This document shows, in pieces, positions 37,872-48,411 of a stretch of 64,000 nucleotides of DNA. This DNA is from Niebla homalea (taxonomy: Eukaryota > Ascomycota > Lecanoromycetes > Lecanorales > Ramalinaceae). A program made the translations under genes and the position numbers. Position 1 is the first letter of the stretch, and the number at the start of each line of letters is the position of its first letter. The notes beneath the pieces are model-generated. The model was given only the letters and a program-made list of their open reading frames with translations, searched no databases and was not told the DNA's origin. The DNA lies in the NCBI GenBank assembly GCA_019925105.1, contig JAHGAU010000025.1, positions 620,001 through 684,000 of the forward strand. The letters run 5' to 3'.

Positions 37872-38641
37872 TGTTAGGAGGTATAGGCTATTCTTAATAA
37901 GTAAATTATAAAAGTATTAATTAATAATATTATACTTATATAATTATAAAGGGTATAATAATAGATTTCCTGAATAGGAATAGCGGCAGTAAAATAAATA
38001 TAAGGATAGGTATAATATAATAAGTATATATTATATATTTAGAGTGGTTTCGATAATAAAGTATTAAGTAAAGGGTAAAAGGTAAATATTTGGACTTTGG
38101 ACTTTAGATTCTTCTAAAAGTGTTAAAGTGCTTAATTATTTTTTATTTTACCGGGTAAGGAAGGCCCTATATATATCCATTTAGGGGACACTCGTACCCC
38201 GTATATCGCATATACAGGCCGTGTTTAACCCGTATATCGTATATACAGGCCGTGTTTTACCCCTTATCGCATATATAGGCCGTGTTCCACCCCTTAAATA
38301 ACATATATGCGATATCTATATAGTTTTAGCCCCTTAATAACCGGTTTCACCGTTTATTAAGCGATAACCGTGGTTTCACTAATAATAACCGGTTTCACCG
38401 TATATTAAGCGATAACCGTGGTTTCACTAATAATAACCGGTTTCACCGTATATTAAGCGATAACCGTGGTTTCACTAATAATAAGTAAAACACGGTTATT
38501 TATGCGATACCCGATTATTATGCGATAATCGCATTATCGGTTATCACCCAAAGCCTTTAGTAATTATTATTACTGTGGCTACTATGGCTGCTGTGGCTGC
38601 TGTGGCTGGCCTAGAATTCTTACATAGTGATTATTCTGACA
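37872..38641 (-). repeat. LTR shared by copia 3 and copia 4
   Basis: About 770 bp. On the minus strand it runs from TGTCAGAATAATCAC (right edge, resembling copia 2's LTR start TGTCAGAA) to CTCCTAACA (left edge), next to the primer-binding site. It lies to the right of copia 3 gag and to the left of copia 4 RNase H, so it serves as 5' LTR for one and 3' LTR for the other. Inside are ~35-bp repeats with ATATACAGGCCGTGTTT (38185-38300) and ~57-bp repeats with ACCGGTTTCACCGTATATTA (38335-38490). No clear purine tract abuts the right edge, so that edge is less certain. Confidence 0.6.
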
Positions 38642-40251
38642 TAACTTACCCAAAACTCAGTAAAATTACTTGAAATTAAAATCTCACTATATACTAGTGC
38701 CTTCGTACTCGTCTTTTTGAGGAAATAATTTATTTCCTAAAACTGAGCTGTGTAACGGTCTTTTTTAGGGAAAATCAATATAAAACCCTTTTTGACCTAA
38801 AAGGAAAAACCTCATAAGTATAAAATAAAAAACTCTTAAGAGAAACCCTATGGGTAAAAACTCTTAAAAGTGATCTTTAAGATTTATCTTTGATATAAAC
38901 CGTTTATACGTATTTATATCCAGAGCCTTAGTAAAGGTATCTGTTAGCTGGTCGTTTATCGATATATATTATAACTTAAATAAGTCTTTTTTAATATATT
39001 CCTTTATATAATAATATTATATATTAATATATTTTAACCTTACGTAATACTTAGGCTTTTTAGATAAATCTATAGCCGATTTATTATTATAATAGATTAA
39101 ACCCGTTTTTATATAAGTAATAATAAGCTTTAATTTATTTAAAACCTTATTTAATTATATTTGCTTTTTAATTATTTTTTTTAAAGTTATATATTTAGTT
39201 TTATATGAGCTTAAAGTTACGGATTTTTATAATTTTAATAATTATAAAATAGGGTATTACCTTAATAGGAATTAAAACTTAATAGTGGATTTTTTAATAA
39301 TATAATTACTTCCTTAATTATTATCTATAAATCCTTTTAATTTAATATTGTTATTTTTAAAGTTAAAATATAAGCCTTTAATAGCTATAATCTTTATATA
39401 TTATTATATACGGTTTAATATGTAAAAATAAATATTATTTAAATTACTTATATATTTTACGTAATTATTAAACGTAAAAACTATATCGGGTTTAATAATA
39501 ATTATTAAATAAATTAATAACCTAATTTATTATTAATATAACTTTATTAAATTAAGGTTTATTTAGTTTAAGTTTTTCTTAAGTTTTATACCTTAAATAA
39601 TAGGAATATTAATAAGCTTATTACTTATTTTTTTGAACCTCTTTAATAAATTATTAATATATTTAGCCTAATTAAAAAAAATCTCTTTTTTATCCCTTTT
39701 TCGGGTAATTTTAATACCCAGGTAATAAGATATATTTCCTAAATTGGATATCTTAACCTGTTTTTTTATTTATCCTTTTAGTACTTAAATAAAGTTATTA
39801 TTTTTAGGTTTAAATACCAAAAGGTTATTAATATAAGCCGTAATAATAATATTAATTTTAATATTAATAAATACGGATTAATCGTAATATAATAGGTTAA
39901 AACCAAGATCTCATAATATACCTATTAGGAAGCGGTAAAATGCTTTAGCGGCTTATTTTAAACCGTATAAAACCTTTTTTAATAAATAAACCTTAATAGT
40001 TCTGTTATTAAAGCCTTCTAACTAGTATATATATATTTCCTTATTTAGAGGTGCGTTTGGAAAAGCGGATTTTATATCCTACTAAATAATCTCTAAATCT
40101 ATAAAAGCGGCTATAATAAATAACGCCCTAAAAACCATAGGTTTTACCGTGTTACTAAAGGTCTTAATAAAGTCGATGCCGTATTTCTATTAAAAACCTT
40201 TAGCCATTTAACGGGCTTTGTACTTATTTATAGTACCGTCTTTGTTATATT
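38642..40251 (-). pseudogene. Copia 4: RT and RNase H relic
   Basis: Minus strand. From the right: KYNKDGTINKYKARW (about 40200-40245), KGF, then NLWFLGRYLL-like frame-shifted sequence. The RT active site reads AYINNLLVFK (YVDD mutated to YINN, 39824-39835). The C-terminal RNase H/tail block is NDQLTDTFTKALDINTYKRF (about 38895-38955), typical of copia polyproteins. About 240 bp of 3' leader separate this from the LTR at 38641. The upstream part is cut by element C at 40252. It is the same family as copia 3. Confidence 0.85.
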
Positions 40252-40253
40252 TA

Positions 40254-41140
40254 CCTTAGGGGGGCTTAAGGAAAATCTAAAATGGTTACAAAACCCTTTT
40301 AGAATGATTTTTTTTTGAAAAGGGTTTTAAATTATTTTCGAAAGGATTTTATAGATTATATAATACTATATTTTGGACGTTATTTGGATAACGTCGATAT
40401 TATATATAAATATTTTGGAATATATCGTAGTATTAGTTAGTATATAAGGCTAAGAAACTCTCTATAAATTCCTTCTTAAAGTTACCCCTAAAATCACCGC
40501 TAAAGCTATTTTTGAAGCTACCCCTGAAGCTACTTCTAAAGTTACTCCTCCTGAAGTCACTTTATTTCTCTTACTACTATTACCCTTACTACCGTTACCC
40601 TTATTGCCGTTACCCTTACTGCCGTCACCACCGTAGTCCGTCACCTTTACAATCACTTTTATAGCCACTTTTGTAGTTACTTTTGCCGTTATCCTTACTG
40701 CCGTTACCCTTATTGCCGTTACTACTATTACCGTCATTACCGCAGTCCGCTACCTTTTTAGTTATCTCCGCTATTACCTCTGTAGTCCGTTATCTCCGTA
40801 GTTATTTCCGTAATCATTTTTGTATTTATCTCCGTAGTTACTTTTATAGTTATCTCCGTAGTTACCCCTATAGTTATCTCCGTAATTATTTGTGTAGTTA
40901 TTTCCGTAATTACCTTTATAGTCCGATATTTTTATAGTTATCTCCGTAGTTATTTCTGTAGTCCGTTATTTCTGTAGTTATCTCCGTAGTTACTTTTATA
41001 ATTATCTCCGCTATCATTTCTGTAATCCGTTAACTTTGCAGTTATCTCCGTAGTTATTTCTATAGTCCGTTATTTTTGCAATCCGTCACTTCTATAGTCC
41101 GTTATTTCTATAATTACCCCTATAGTTACCTTTATAGCTA
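40254..41140. mobile_element. Element C: left end of a CCTTAGGGGG-TIR element with minisatellite
   Basis: Starts CCTTAGGGGGGCTTAAGG after TA (40252-40253), breaking copia 4 RT. About 230 bp in, a compound minisatellite begins (40480-41135): GAAGCTACC-type units, then TTACCCTTACTGCCG units, then GTAGTTATCTCC units. On the minus strand it is G-rich, like the arrays of A and B. No right terminus was found, so the end is set where the array stops. Frames across it are low-complexity shadows. Confidence 0.55.
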
Positions 41141-43450
41141 CGTAAATCGATATATCCGTCTTTATTATTAAAGACGGTGGAAAAGCGGTAGTAACGTTGG
41201 TCTAAATAGACCTCGTTTAAGTCCTCTAGCTGAAAAAAAAAAGGGTAATAGATCGACTTATCCGTCTTTATTGTTAAAGACGGTAAAAGAGCGGTAATAG
41301 CGTTGGTTTAATAGATTTCGTTAATTTTTTTATGGATTTAATATCGAATTCGTGCGATTTACGGGTTTTAAAAGTTTAAAAAAAAAGGAATTTGTTAAAC
41401 TCTAATTCGTTTATTACGCCATTAAAAGGACTAAAGACTTAATTGCTTTTCTACTTATTATTAAAAGTAAAACATATAATAAAGGTTAGACTTTACCGTG
41501 TATCGAGTTCGCGCCTTATAGTATATTTTAGAATACGAAGAAATCGGATATTATTTTCCTAAGGAGCTGCTATTTTTAAAAGACTAAAAACTTAATTACT
41601 TTTCCATTCGTTATTAAAGCTAAAACATAAAATAAAGCTTAAACCTTACCGCGAATTAAAAATAACGTCCCGTTTTTTAATTATTATACTTTTTAAATTA
41701 ATATATCGAGCTTAAAATAATAAAATTACGTTTATAAGGAGTTCGCGTTTTATAATATATCCTAAAATATAAAGAAATCTAATAAAAACCACTTATTTTC
41801 CTGAAGAAAAATATTAGTATTAATTTAGATAGAATCTTTTAGCTAAAAAAGGGAAAAATCATAATTAATATATCCGTTTTTCGTTATTAAAGCTAAAATA
41901 TAAAATAAAAGTTAGACTCCGGTTTTTTATATAATTAGTAAATCCTCGGAGGGAGGGGGGAGATCGGCTATAGAATCGATTCGGAATAATCGTTATATAA
42001 TAAGGAAAAGCAGTATTAGCGTTAATCGGGGTAGATCTCGTTTAATTCCTTTAGTTAAGGAAAAAAATAATAATAAATCGATATATCCATTTTTATTACT
42101 AAAAATAATTAAAAAAAAATACTAATATTAGTTTTAATAGATTTTATTGGCTTTTTTATAAATCTAATATCGAGCTTATACGATTTAAAGAGAAAAAGGA
42201 ATTCGTCCGATTTTAATTCGTTTACCGCGTTTTTAAAAAAACTAAAAATCTAATTACTTTTTATTCGTTATTAAAGCTAAAACGTGGAATTCGCGCCTTA
42301 TAATATATTCTAAAATACGAAAAAATCGGATAAAAAGCTATTATTTTCCGGAATAATTATTATATAGCGAGGAAAAGCGGTATTAACGTTGGTTAGGGTA
42401 AATCTCGTTTAATTCCTTTAGTTAAAGAAAAGAAAAATAATAAATTAATATATTTATTTTTATTATTAAAAATAATAAACCCTCGTTTACATAAATATCG
42501 GAATATAAACTTTCGGAAACTTATTTATTATTATTTTATTATTTATTTAGTATTTATATCTTTTTATCTTTTGTCATGTTATATTTTTTTTTAATAAAAT
42601 TCTTTGCGGATTCTTACGCTAATACGAGAATGATATCAATATTTAAAGATTCTTATAGATTAGTTTTTAAATTTATAATATTAACGTTATAAACGAAAGA
42701 TTAACCGGGGTTTAGGATAAAATAAAATCTTTTAAAAAAACGCGAACCCTATTATATTTAAACGAAATCTTTTATTGTTTAAACTCCTTTTTCAATAAAT
42801 CCTTATCGATTTAATTAAGCCTTTTCGTTTCCGTATTCTTTATATAAACGTAAATATTATTATTTAAGAAATCGTATTAATTGTTACTTAACTCTTCGAA
42901 GGAACTTATTTAACGGGAATTATATACGTTTTCTTTATTAGGGGTTATATAGTTAATTAAAGATATTATTATACCCTATACGGTTTTATCGCTTAGCTTT
43001 TTTAGAAACTAAATAGCGAATTTTTGCGATATACGGATTTCCAAAATTTGAAAGAAAAAAAAGAATTTATCGGACTTTAATTCGTTGTCCGCGTTATTAA
43101 AAATAAAGTTACGTTCTTTAAATAAATTACTAAAGGCTCCCCTATATATTCCGTATAACGTTTAAAATCCGAATTAATATTAGATCGTTAATTTACGTTT
43201 CGTATAATTTAAAAAATCTAATTATTCGGTATAATTTCGGTAAAAACGTTAGTCTTTTTATTAATATAATTAAAAAGTCTCTTTATAATAATAATAATAT
43301 TAGATTTTTCGATCGCACTAAAATCGGTATTTTTCTTATAAAATAATACATACCGGCTTTTAATAAATCTCCTTTGAGTTCTCTAGCTAAGGGAAAGAAA
43401 GGTAATAGATTAATATATTTATCTTTATTCTATCCTATTATTTATTTAAT
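41141..43450. repeat. Degenerate array of dispersed repeat modules
   Basis: Two modules recur. Module 1 (~115 bp) has GATATATCCGTCTTTATTAT, then AAAGCGGTAGTAACGTTGGT, then a TCGTTTAAGTCCTCTAGCTG-like end. Copies or parts lie near 41152, 41262, 41995, 42060, 42365 and 43380. Module 2 has TAATTACTTTTCCATTCGTT followed by ATTAAAGCTAAAACATA, near 41440, 41600, 41880 and 42255, and is linked to a TTCGCGCCTTATAGTATATT block. Copies become more AT-rich to the right. No coding frame was recognised. Confidence 0.6.
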
Positions 43451-43894
43451 ATTTATAATTAAAACTTTACTTTATTATATCCGCTAAGAAAAAGAGAAAA
43501 AATATATAAAACTTAAGCGAGGGGATATTATTAATAAAAATAAAGCGCTTATTAAGTTCCGGCTCAATTAGCTTTTAAGAAACTCCTTTATATATCTTTA
43601 TATAATATTTAAGTTCGGAGTCTTTTTGTATAATAATTATATAATTACTAAATTTAAAAATTTTTTCCTTTATTTTATAAGAAAAATAATCCCGGATACT
43701 TTTTAATTAATATTAAATCGCTAATTTACGTTTCGTATAACTTAAAAGATCTCGTAACGGATAAAAAAGCTCGGTTACTTTTTAAAAGAAATATTTATAT
43801 TATTCGGTATAATTTTAGTAAAAACGTCCGTTTTTCTATTAATACGATCGAGGAATTTCTTTACGATAATAATCGTAACGTCGGTAATTATTTA

Positions 43895-44300
43895 AAAAAA
43901 AAAAGAGAAATAAATAAGAAGGAAATAAATAAGAAAAAGGAAATAAAAAAAAGCTAAATAAAAAAAAGTTAAATAAGAAAAAGCTAAATAAAAAGAATTG
44001 GATAAAAAAAGTTAGATAAAAAAAAGTAAATAAAAAGGAGCTAAATAAGAAGAAAGTAAATAAGAAAAAGCTGGATAAAAAGATCCGGGAAAAAATCTCG
44101 ATAAACTTAAATTTTGCGATAGGCTCCCGGGGGCAAAAGTGAAGTCTTAATTATTCACCGGGGTTAAATATTACGATAAACTCAAATATTACGATAAGCT
44201 CCGGGGGGAAAATCTTAAATATTACGATAAACTCTAAGGGTTAGGGGTAAAATCTTAATTATTACAATAAACGCCGGGGGGGAAATTTCTCGTATTCAAA
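43895..44300 (+). repeat. Purine-rich and gap-spaced G-run repeats
   Basis: From 43895 to 44085 there is a 14-15-bp purine-rich repeat around AAATAAGAAAAAGCT. From 44095 to 44295 about four units of ~50 bp follow, each with AATATTACGATAAACTC and a downstream run of four to seven G then AAAATCTTAA. The strand is strongly purine-biased over 400 bp. Confidence 0.7.
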
Positions 44301-46531
44301 GAAAAAAAATTAAATCTCTCGAACTACGGTATTTTTTTAATACAATTTATATAATTTATTTAAGTTATTATATTTTTATGTTTATTTTTTAAACATATAT
44401 TATACGTAATATAAAAGTAGAATTTTTTTAATTTAAATAATCGGATAATTAAAAAAAAATAAAAACGCAAAAAATTAGTATATATTTTTTTATACCCTAT
44501 ATAAAAACCGACGTTAATATATTATTCGTAGGGTATATCGAATATGTAAAATATTAGTTTAGACCCTTTAAAATATATTATTTAAATCGATAAATAAGAT
44601 TTTGGGAATCGAAAGGAATAACGAAATTAAATAACTAAAGATACGATACTTAGATCCTAAGAAATAAAAATAAATAAAAAATATATAAGGATTAAGAAAT
44701 AAATTATATACCGGTATTTTTAATAAAATTATAAAATCGAGGTCGAATTAAAGGTTATTAAGATTTATTAGCCGTAATTAGTTCGATTATTATATAAAAT
44801 ATTTTTAAATAATACCATTAATATTAACTAGATCATAATCTTTCTTGACTATAATACTAAATTACGCAAATATAGCGATATTATAGCGGGCTTTTAATAA
44901 ACTCGTATACTATTTGTAATTAATAATAATCGCGGACTTTAAATACGTTATTTATTATCGCTAATAATAATGGAAATTTAGACTTTTTTAATTGTTTTAA
45001 TTTATGAAATTTTATAATTAAACTTTTATTTATTAACGTATAAATTACAATATTATATATCGAAATTATTATCGTACGTAAATAATAAATTAGGAATACC
45101 ATAATATATAAATATAAATATTAATAAATAATTAAAATAATAATAAAAAAGTCCTTTTTTTTATATTATAAAATTCTATTTAAACGTTAATAGCTTTATT
45201 TTTTAAAATATTTTATAAATAAAAATACTATTTTAGTTTTTTAATTTTCTATTGAATATATTAGTATAAATCGTAATCGTAATCGTTATTAATATAAGCT
45301 ATTATCGTATATTATAATAAATACGTTAAATAATAAAATCGAAAAAATAAAGTAATTAATATTTTTAAGTTTTTTAAAGAAATCTTTTTTAGAATTTACT
45401 TTTTTAAAATAGGCTTTAATATACTTTCTAAAATACTAATTAATAAAAATTTAAATAATTCTTAATTTTAAAAAAATTTATATTACGTGGCGTTAATATT
45501 TCGCTAAATTCTTTTATTAAAGTTAATAAAATTATATTTAAAAATATAATTTTTATCGTTATTTAAGCCAGTAATATATAAAATTTTCTTATATTTTCTT
45601 TTTTTTTATAATATTTTAACGAAAATTACGGATATAATATCTTTAAATTTATCGCGGTACCCTATTTTTAGAATTTATTTAATTAATAAATTATTAAAAT
45701 CTTTATTTAATATTCGAACGTTATTATTAATAATTTAATTAAAATTTAGCTTAATTTTAATAATAAAAACGCTTTAAATCTTTATTAAATATTAACGATT
45801 ATAAATATTTATATCAATTTACTAAAATATTATATTTACGTTCAAAATATAAAAATAGCTCCGGGTTTTTATTAAAGCTTCGTTTAATTAATATAACCTT
45901 TATTACGAAGTTGAAAACATATTTAGCCGCTAATACGGAGTATTAATCCCCGAATATTATAATAAATCGCCCGAAATCTATATATTTTTTAATTTTACCC
46001 GCCGTATTATTCTTTAAAATATTTTTAATTTTAATTTATAAAATTATTAATTTATAATATAACTTAAGTTAATTAGAAACTTACTAATATCTTTATTTTT
46101 ATACAAATCTTTTAATTAATTTAATTAAATATTAATCTTTATTTCGTAAGTTTAATAATAAGGTTAATTAAAGAATATTTTTTCCTAAATATTTCTAATA
46201 TAAAAGTCTTATATTTTAGGTCGAATTATTATAAATAATAAATACGATTTATATTAATTAATTTTTTTAAGTTCTAACGTTTGTTATTAGAAAAGTTAAT
46301 GAATATAAATATTTTCATTTTTAGAGCTTTTAGACTTTTAATTATTTCGGTTTCCCTTTTTTCGATCTTTTTAAATAAATTTTATTTATTAAATTTATAT
46401 ATTCGATTTAACTTTTATTTTACCTAAATAAAAAAATGGTTTTATCGCGGTTAAATATATAGTTTTAATTTTTATTTTAATAATATTTTCTTAACATAAA
46501 AGATTAATTTTATTACGTTTAGGGGTTTTAC
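44301..46531. other. AT-rich interval, no assigned feature
   Basis: Very AT-rich on both strands with only scattered short frames (for example 44920-45102 minus, 60 codons, low complexity). Probably decayed transposon DNA. I could not match it to the Plavaka, copia or LINE relics by eye. Confidence 0.45.
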
Positions 46532-46536
46532 TATAG

Positions 46537-46714
46537 TGTTATGGCAGTACCTACCCTGGAGCAAGGGCTCCGGGGTAGGGCCTACCCCTGGGGGTGATCC
46601 CCCGGGTAGACTACCTTCTCATATATGGTAATAGCGGCTTACCCTTAAGCGCTATTACCTACCCCGGATAGTTACTTTTATCTATAAGATAACCGAGTGG
46701 TTATTACCCTAACA
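46537..46714 (+). repeat. 5' LTR of the TRIM
   Basis: 178 bp. It contains two strong palindromes: CTCCGGGGTAGGGCCTACCC and TGGGGGTGATCCCCC. Its last 30 bp carry the mutated A-box TAACCGAGTGG. Confidence 0.88.
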
Positions 46715-46809
46715 GAGTAATAACGCAACTTCAGGGTAATGCACTCCCGGAGTTAACCCTAAGGGTTTAAAGGGGTAGGTCTATAGTTCGAATCCGAGGA
46801 CGCCCATTT
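46680..46809 (+). ncRNA. tRNA-like Pol III signature across the LTR/interior boundary
   Basis: An A-box-like sequence (TAACCGAGTGG at 46690-46700; TGGCCGAGTGG intact in the 3' LTR at 47540-47550) is followed about 85 bp later by a B-box-like AGTTCGAATCC (46785-46795). Then come GGACGCCCA and TTTT (46806-46809). CCCTGA at the LTR end could pair with TCAGGG at 46731-46736 as an anticodon-type stem with a long loop. Acceptor and T stems do not pair well, so this is not a functional tRNA gene. It may be a tRNA-derived Pol III promoter or an old captured tRNA. Confidence 0.5.
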
Positions 46810-47386
46810 TAGGTAACTTAGGAGGTAAGACTGAGCGTAAGTACGGGGGCGGGTAGGACCCGCTACCCTATAATACCGGGGGCCGAGGTCCGAGGTACGG
46901 AAAACCTACCGAGGTCCGAGGTATAGCGGGGGGCCGGAATGCCTGAAAAACTACCGATGCGGGGGGCTGAAACGCCTTAAAACTACGCGGGCCAATCGTG
47001 GGACCGTGGGTAAGGCACCTTAAGACGTGGCCTTTACCTGCCCAATAAGGAACGGTGCGGGTACGGGTACCTACTAAAGGTCACCCGGGCCTACCCAATG
47101 AGAGATACGGATTATTCTTAACGAGGACACTGAACCCCGGGCTATACCCTTATAAAGTTATTAAGCCCTTGGATTATGCCTACGGGCCACTGAATCTGAA
47201 TCCGGGTCCGGCTTAGGAGGTTCAGACTTATACCGGAGGTAATCTCCTTTAGGTAAGGAGCTCTTAGCCCCTATTTACCTACCCAATTAAGTTCTAAGAG
47301 GACCTCCAGCCCGGGGGGTAACTCCCCCCCGGAAACGTGGTTTATAGTCTGTAGACTCGGGGACGAGCCCATAGGAGAGGGGATAC

Positions 47387-47564
47387 TGTTATGGCAGTAC
47401 CTACCCTAGAGCAAGGGCTCCGGGGTAGGGCCTACCCCAGGGGGTGATCCCCCGGGTAGACTACCTTCTCATATATGGTAATAGCGGCTTACCCTTAAGC
47501 GCTATTACCTACCCCGGATAGCTACTTTTATCCATGAGATGGCCGAGTGGTTTTCACCCTGACA
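47387..47564 (+). repeat. 3' LTR of the TRIM
   Basis: 178 bp, the less mutated copy, with the intact A-box TGGCCGAGTGG and terminal CACCCTGACA. It is followed by the TATAG duplication. Confidence 0.88.
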
Positions 47565-47569
47565 TATAG

Positions 47570-48077
47570 TCGGGTTTATAGTTTTCGTTATTATTATTAT
47601 TTAATAATTAAAAAGTATATAAAAGTTTATTATTTTTAGGCTTATTATTTTCGGTAATAATTTTAGTTTATTCTTTTATTAAATTAATCATTATTAACGA
47701 TTAAATGTTCGTTTTATCGGTAATTCGAATACATTTACCGCAGCGTTAAAAGCCTAACCCCTTTAACGCTAAGCGTTATAATAGTTTATCCTTATTAAAA
47801 AAGCTATTTCCTTAGATAACCTTTTACGGGGTCTTTTTTAAAATACTTAATATTTAGCCGTAAACTTAAATTTAAAATAACAAATAGAAAGAAAACGAAT
47901 AATAGAGGCTATTCGCGTAATTAAAGTTAATTAATAAAGTCGATTAAATTATAAAATAATACGAACGCTAAATAATAAAATCTATAATAATAACCTAACT
48001 AAATAATTTCAACTTAAATAACCCAGGTTTAATAAATAATACCTCCGTCGTCGCTTACGATTATTTAAACCTTAGAT
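47570..48077. other. AT-rich interval, no assigned feature
   Basis: Continuation of the TRIM's target DNA. I see nothing beyond simple AT-rich sequence and a weakly GC-richer patch at 47735-47775. Confidence 0.45.
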
Positions 48078-48079
48078 TA

Positions 48080-48409
48080 CCTTGGAGGAAATCAGCCATT
48101 TCTTAAGACGGTCTTGAAACGGTCTTGGGACGGTCTTAAGACCGTCTTAAGTTAAAGAATCCATCAAGGAATAAGACAGTCAGAAGACCGTCAGAAGACC
48201 GTCTTAAGATCGTCTTAAGACCGTCTTAAGTATAAGACCGTCTTGAAATAAAAATTATATGAATTTTAACTTTTTCTTTTTTTAATTAAAAGTTAAAAAA
48301 AAAGTAAATATATTTTCAAATTTTTCTCAAGACGGTCTTACTTATAAGACCGTCTCAAGACTCCATCAAGCTGAAGACGGTCTTAAAAGTTAAGCTTGTT
48401 CCTGTAAGG
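48080..48409. mobile_element. Element E: 330-bp palindrome-rich MITE-like element
   Basis: Bounded by CCTTGGAGGAA and TTCCTGTAAGG (9 of 11 positions match as inverted repeats), each next to TA (48078-48079 and 48410-48411). About thirteen copies of the odd palindrome AAGAC(C/G)GTCTT, whole or half, fill both subterminal zones. Between them is an AT-rich core (48248-48328). The octamer CCATCAAG occurs on both sides. There is no coding capacity. Termini and layout parallel elements A and B at much smaller size. Confidence 0.7.
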
Positions 48410-48411
48410 TA

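Larger units (their letters stand above)
46537..47564 (+). mobile_element. TRIM-like miniature LTR element, GC-rich and barely mutated
   Basis: 1028 bp with two 178-bp direct terminal repeats (46537-46714 and 47387-47564). Both begin TGTTATGGCAGTACC and end TAACA or TGACA. A 5-bp target duplication TATAG flanks it (46532-46536 and 47565-47569). A purine tract AGGAGAGGGGA (47373-47383) precedes the 3' repeat. The 672-bp interior has no long open frame, so it must be mobilised in trans. The two repeats differ at about ten sites, eight of them transitions, nearly all with the A/T state in the 5' copy. Base composition stands out sharply from the AT-rich flanks, indicating late insertion or escape from RIP. 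Strand is set by the purine tract. Confidence 0.85.

Noticed and set aside
46680..46809. Genuine tRNA-Leu or tRNA-Ser gene
   Set aside because: A- and B-box are present but acceptor and T stems do not pair, and the A-box half is duplicated in the other LTR. Listed as tRNA-like only.
48095..48390. Spaced repeats resembling a CRISPR array
   Set aside because: Units are 9-11-bp palindromes with irregular spacing inside inverted termini, in a eukaryotic transposon region. This is a MITE-like element, not CRISPR.
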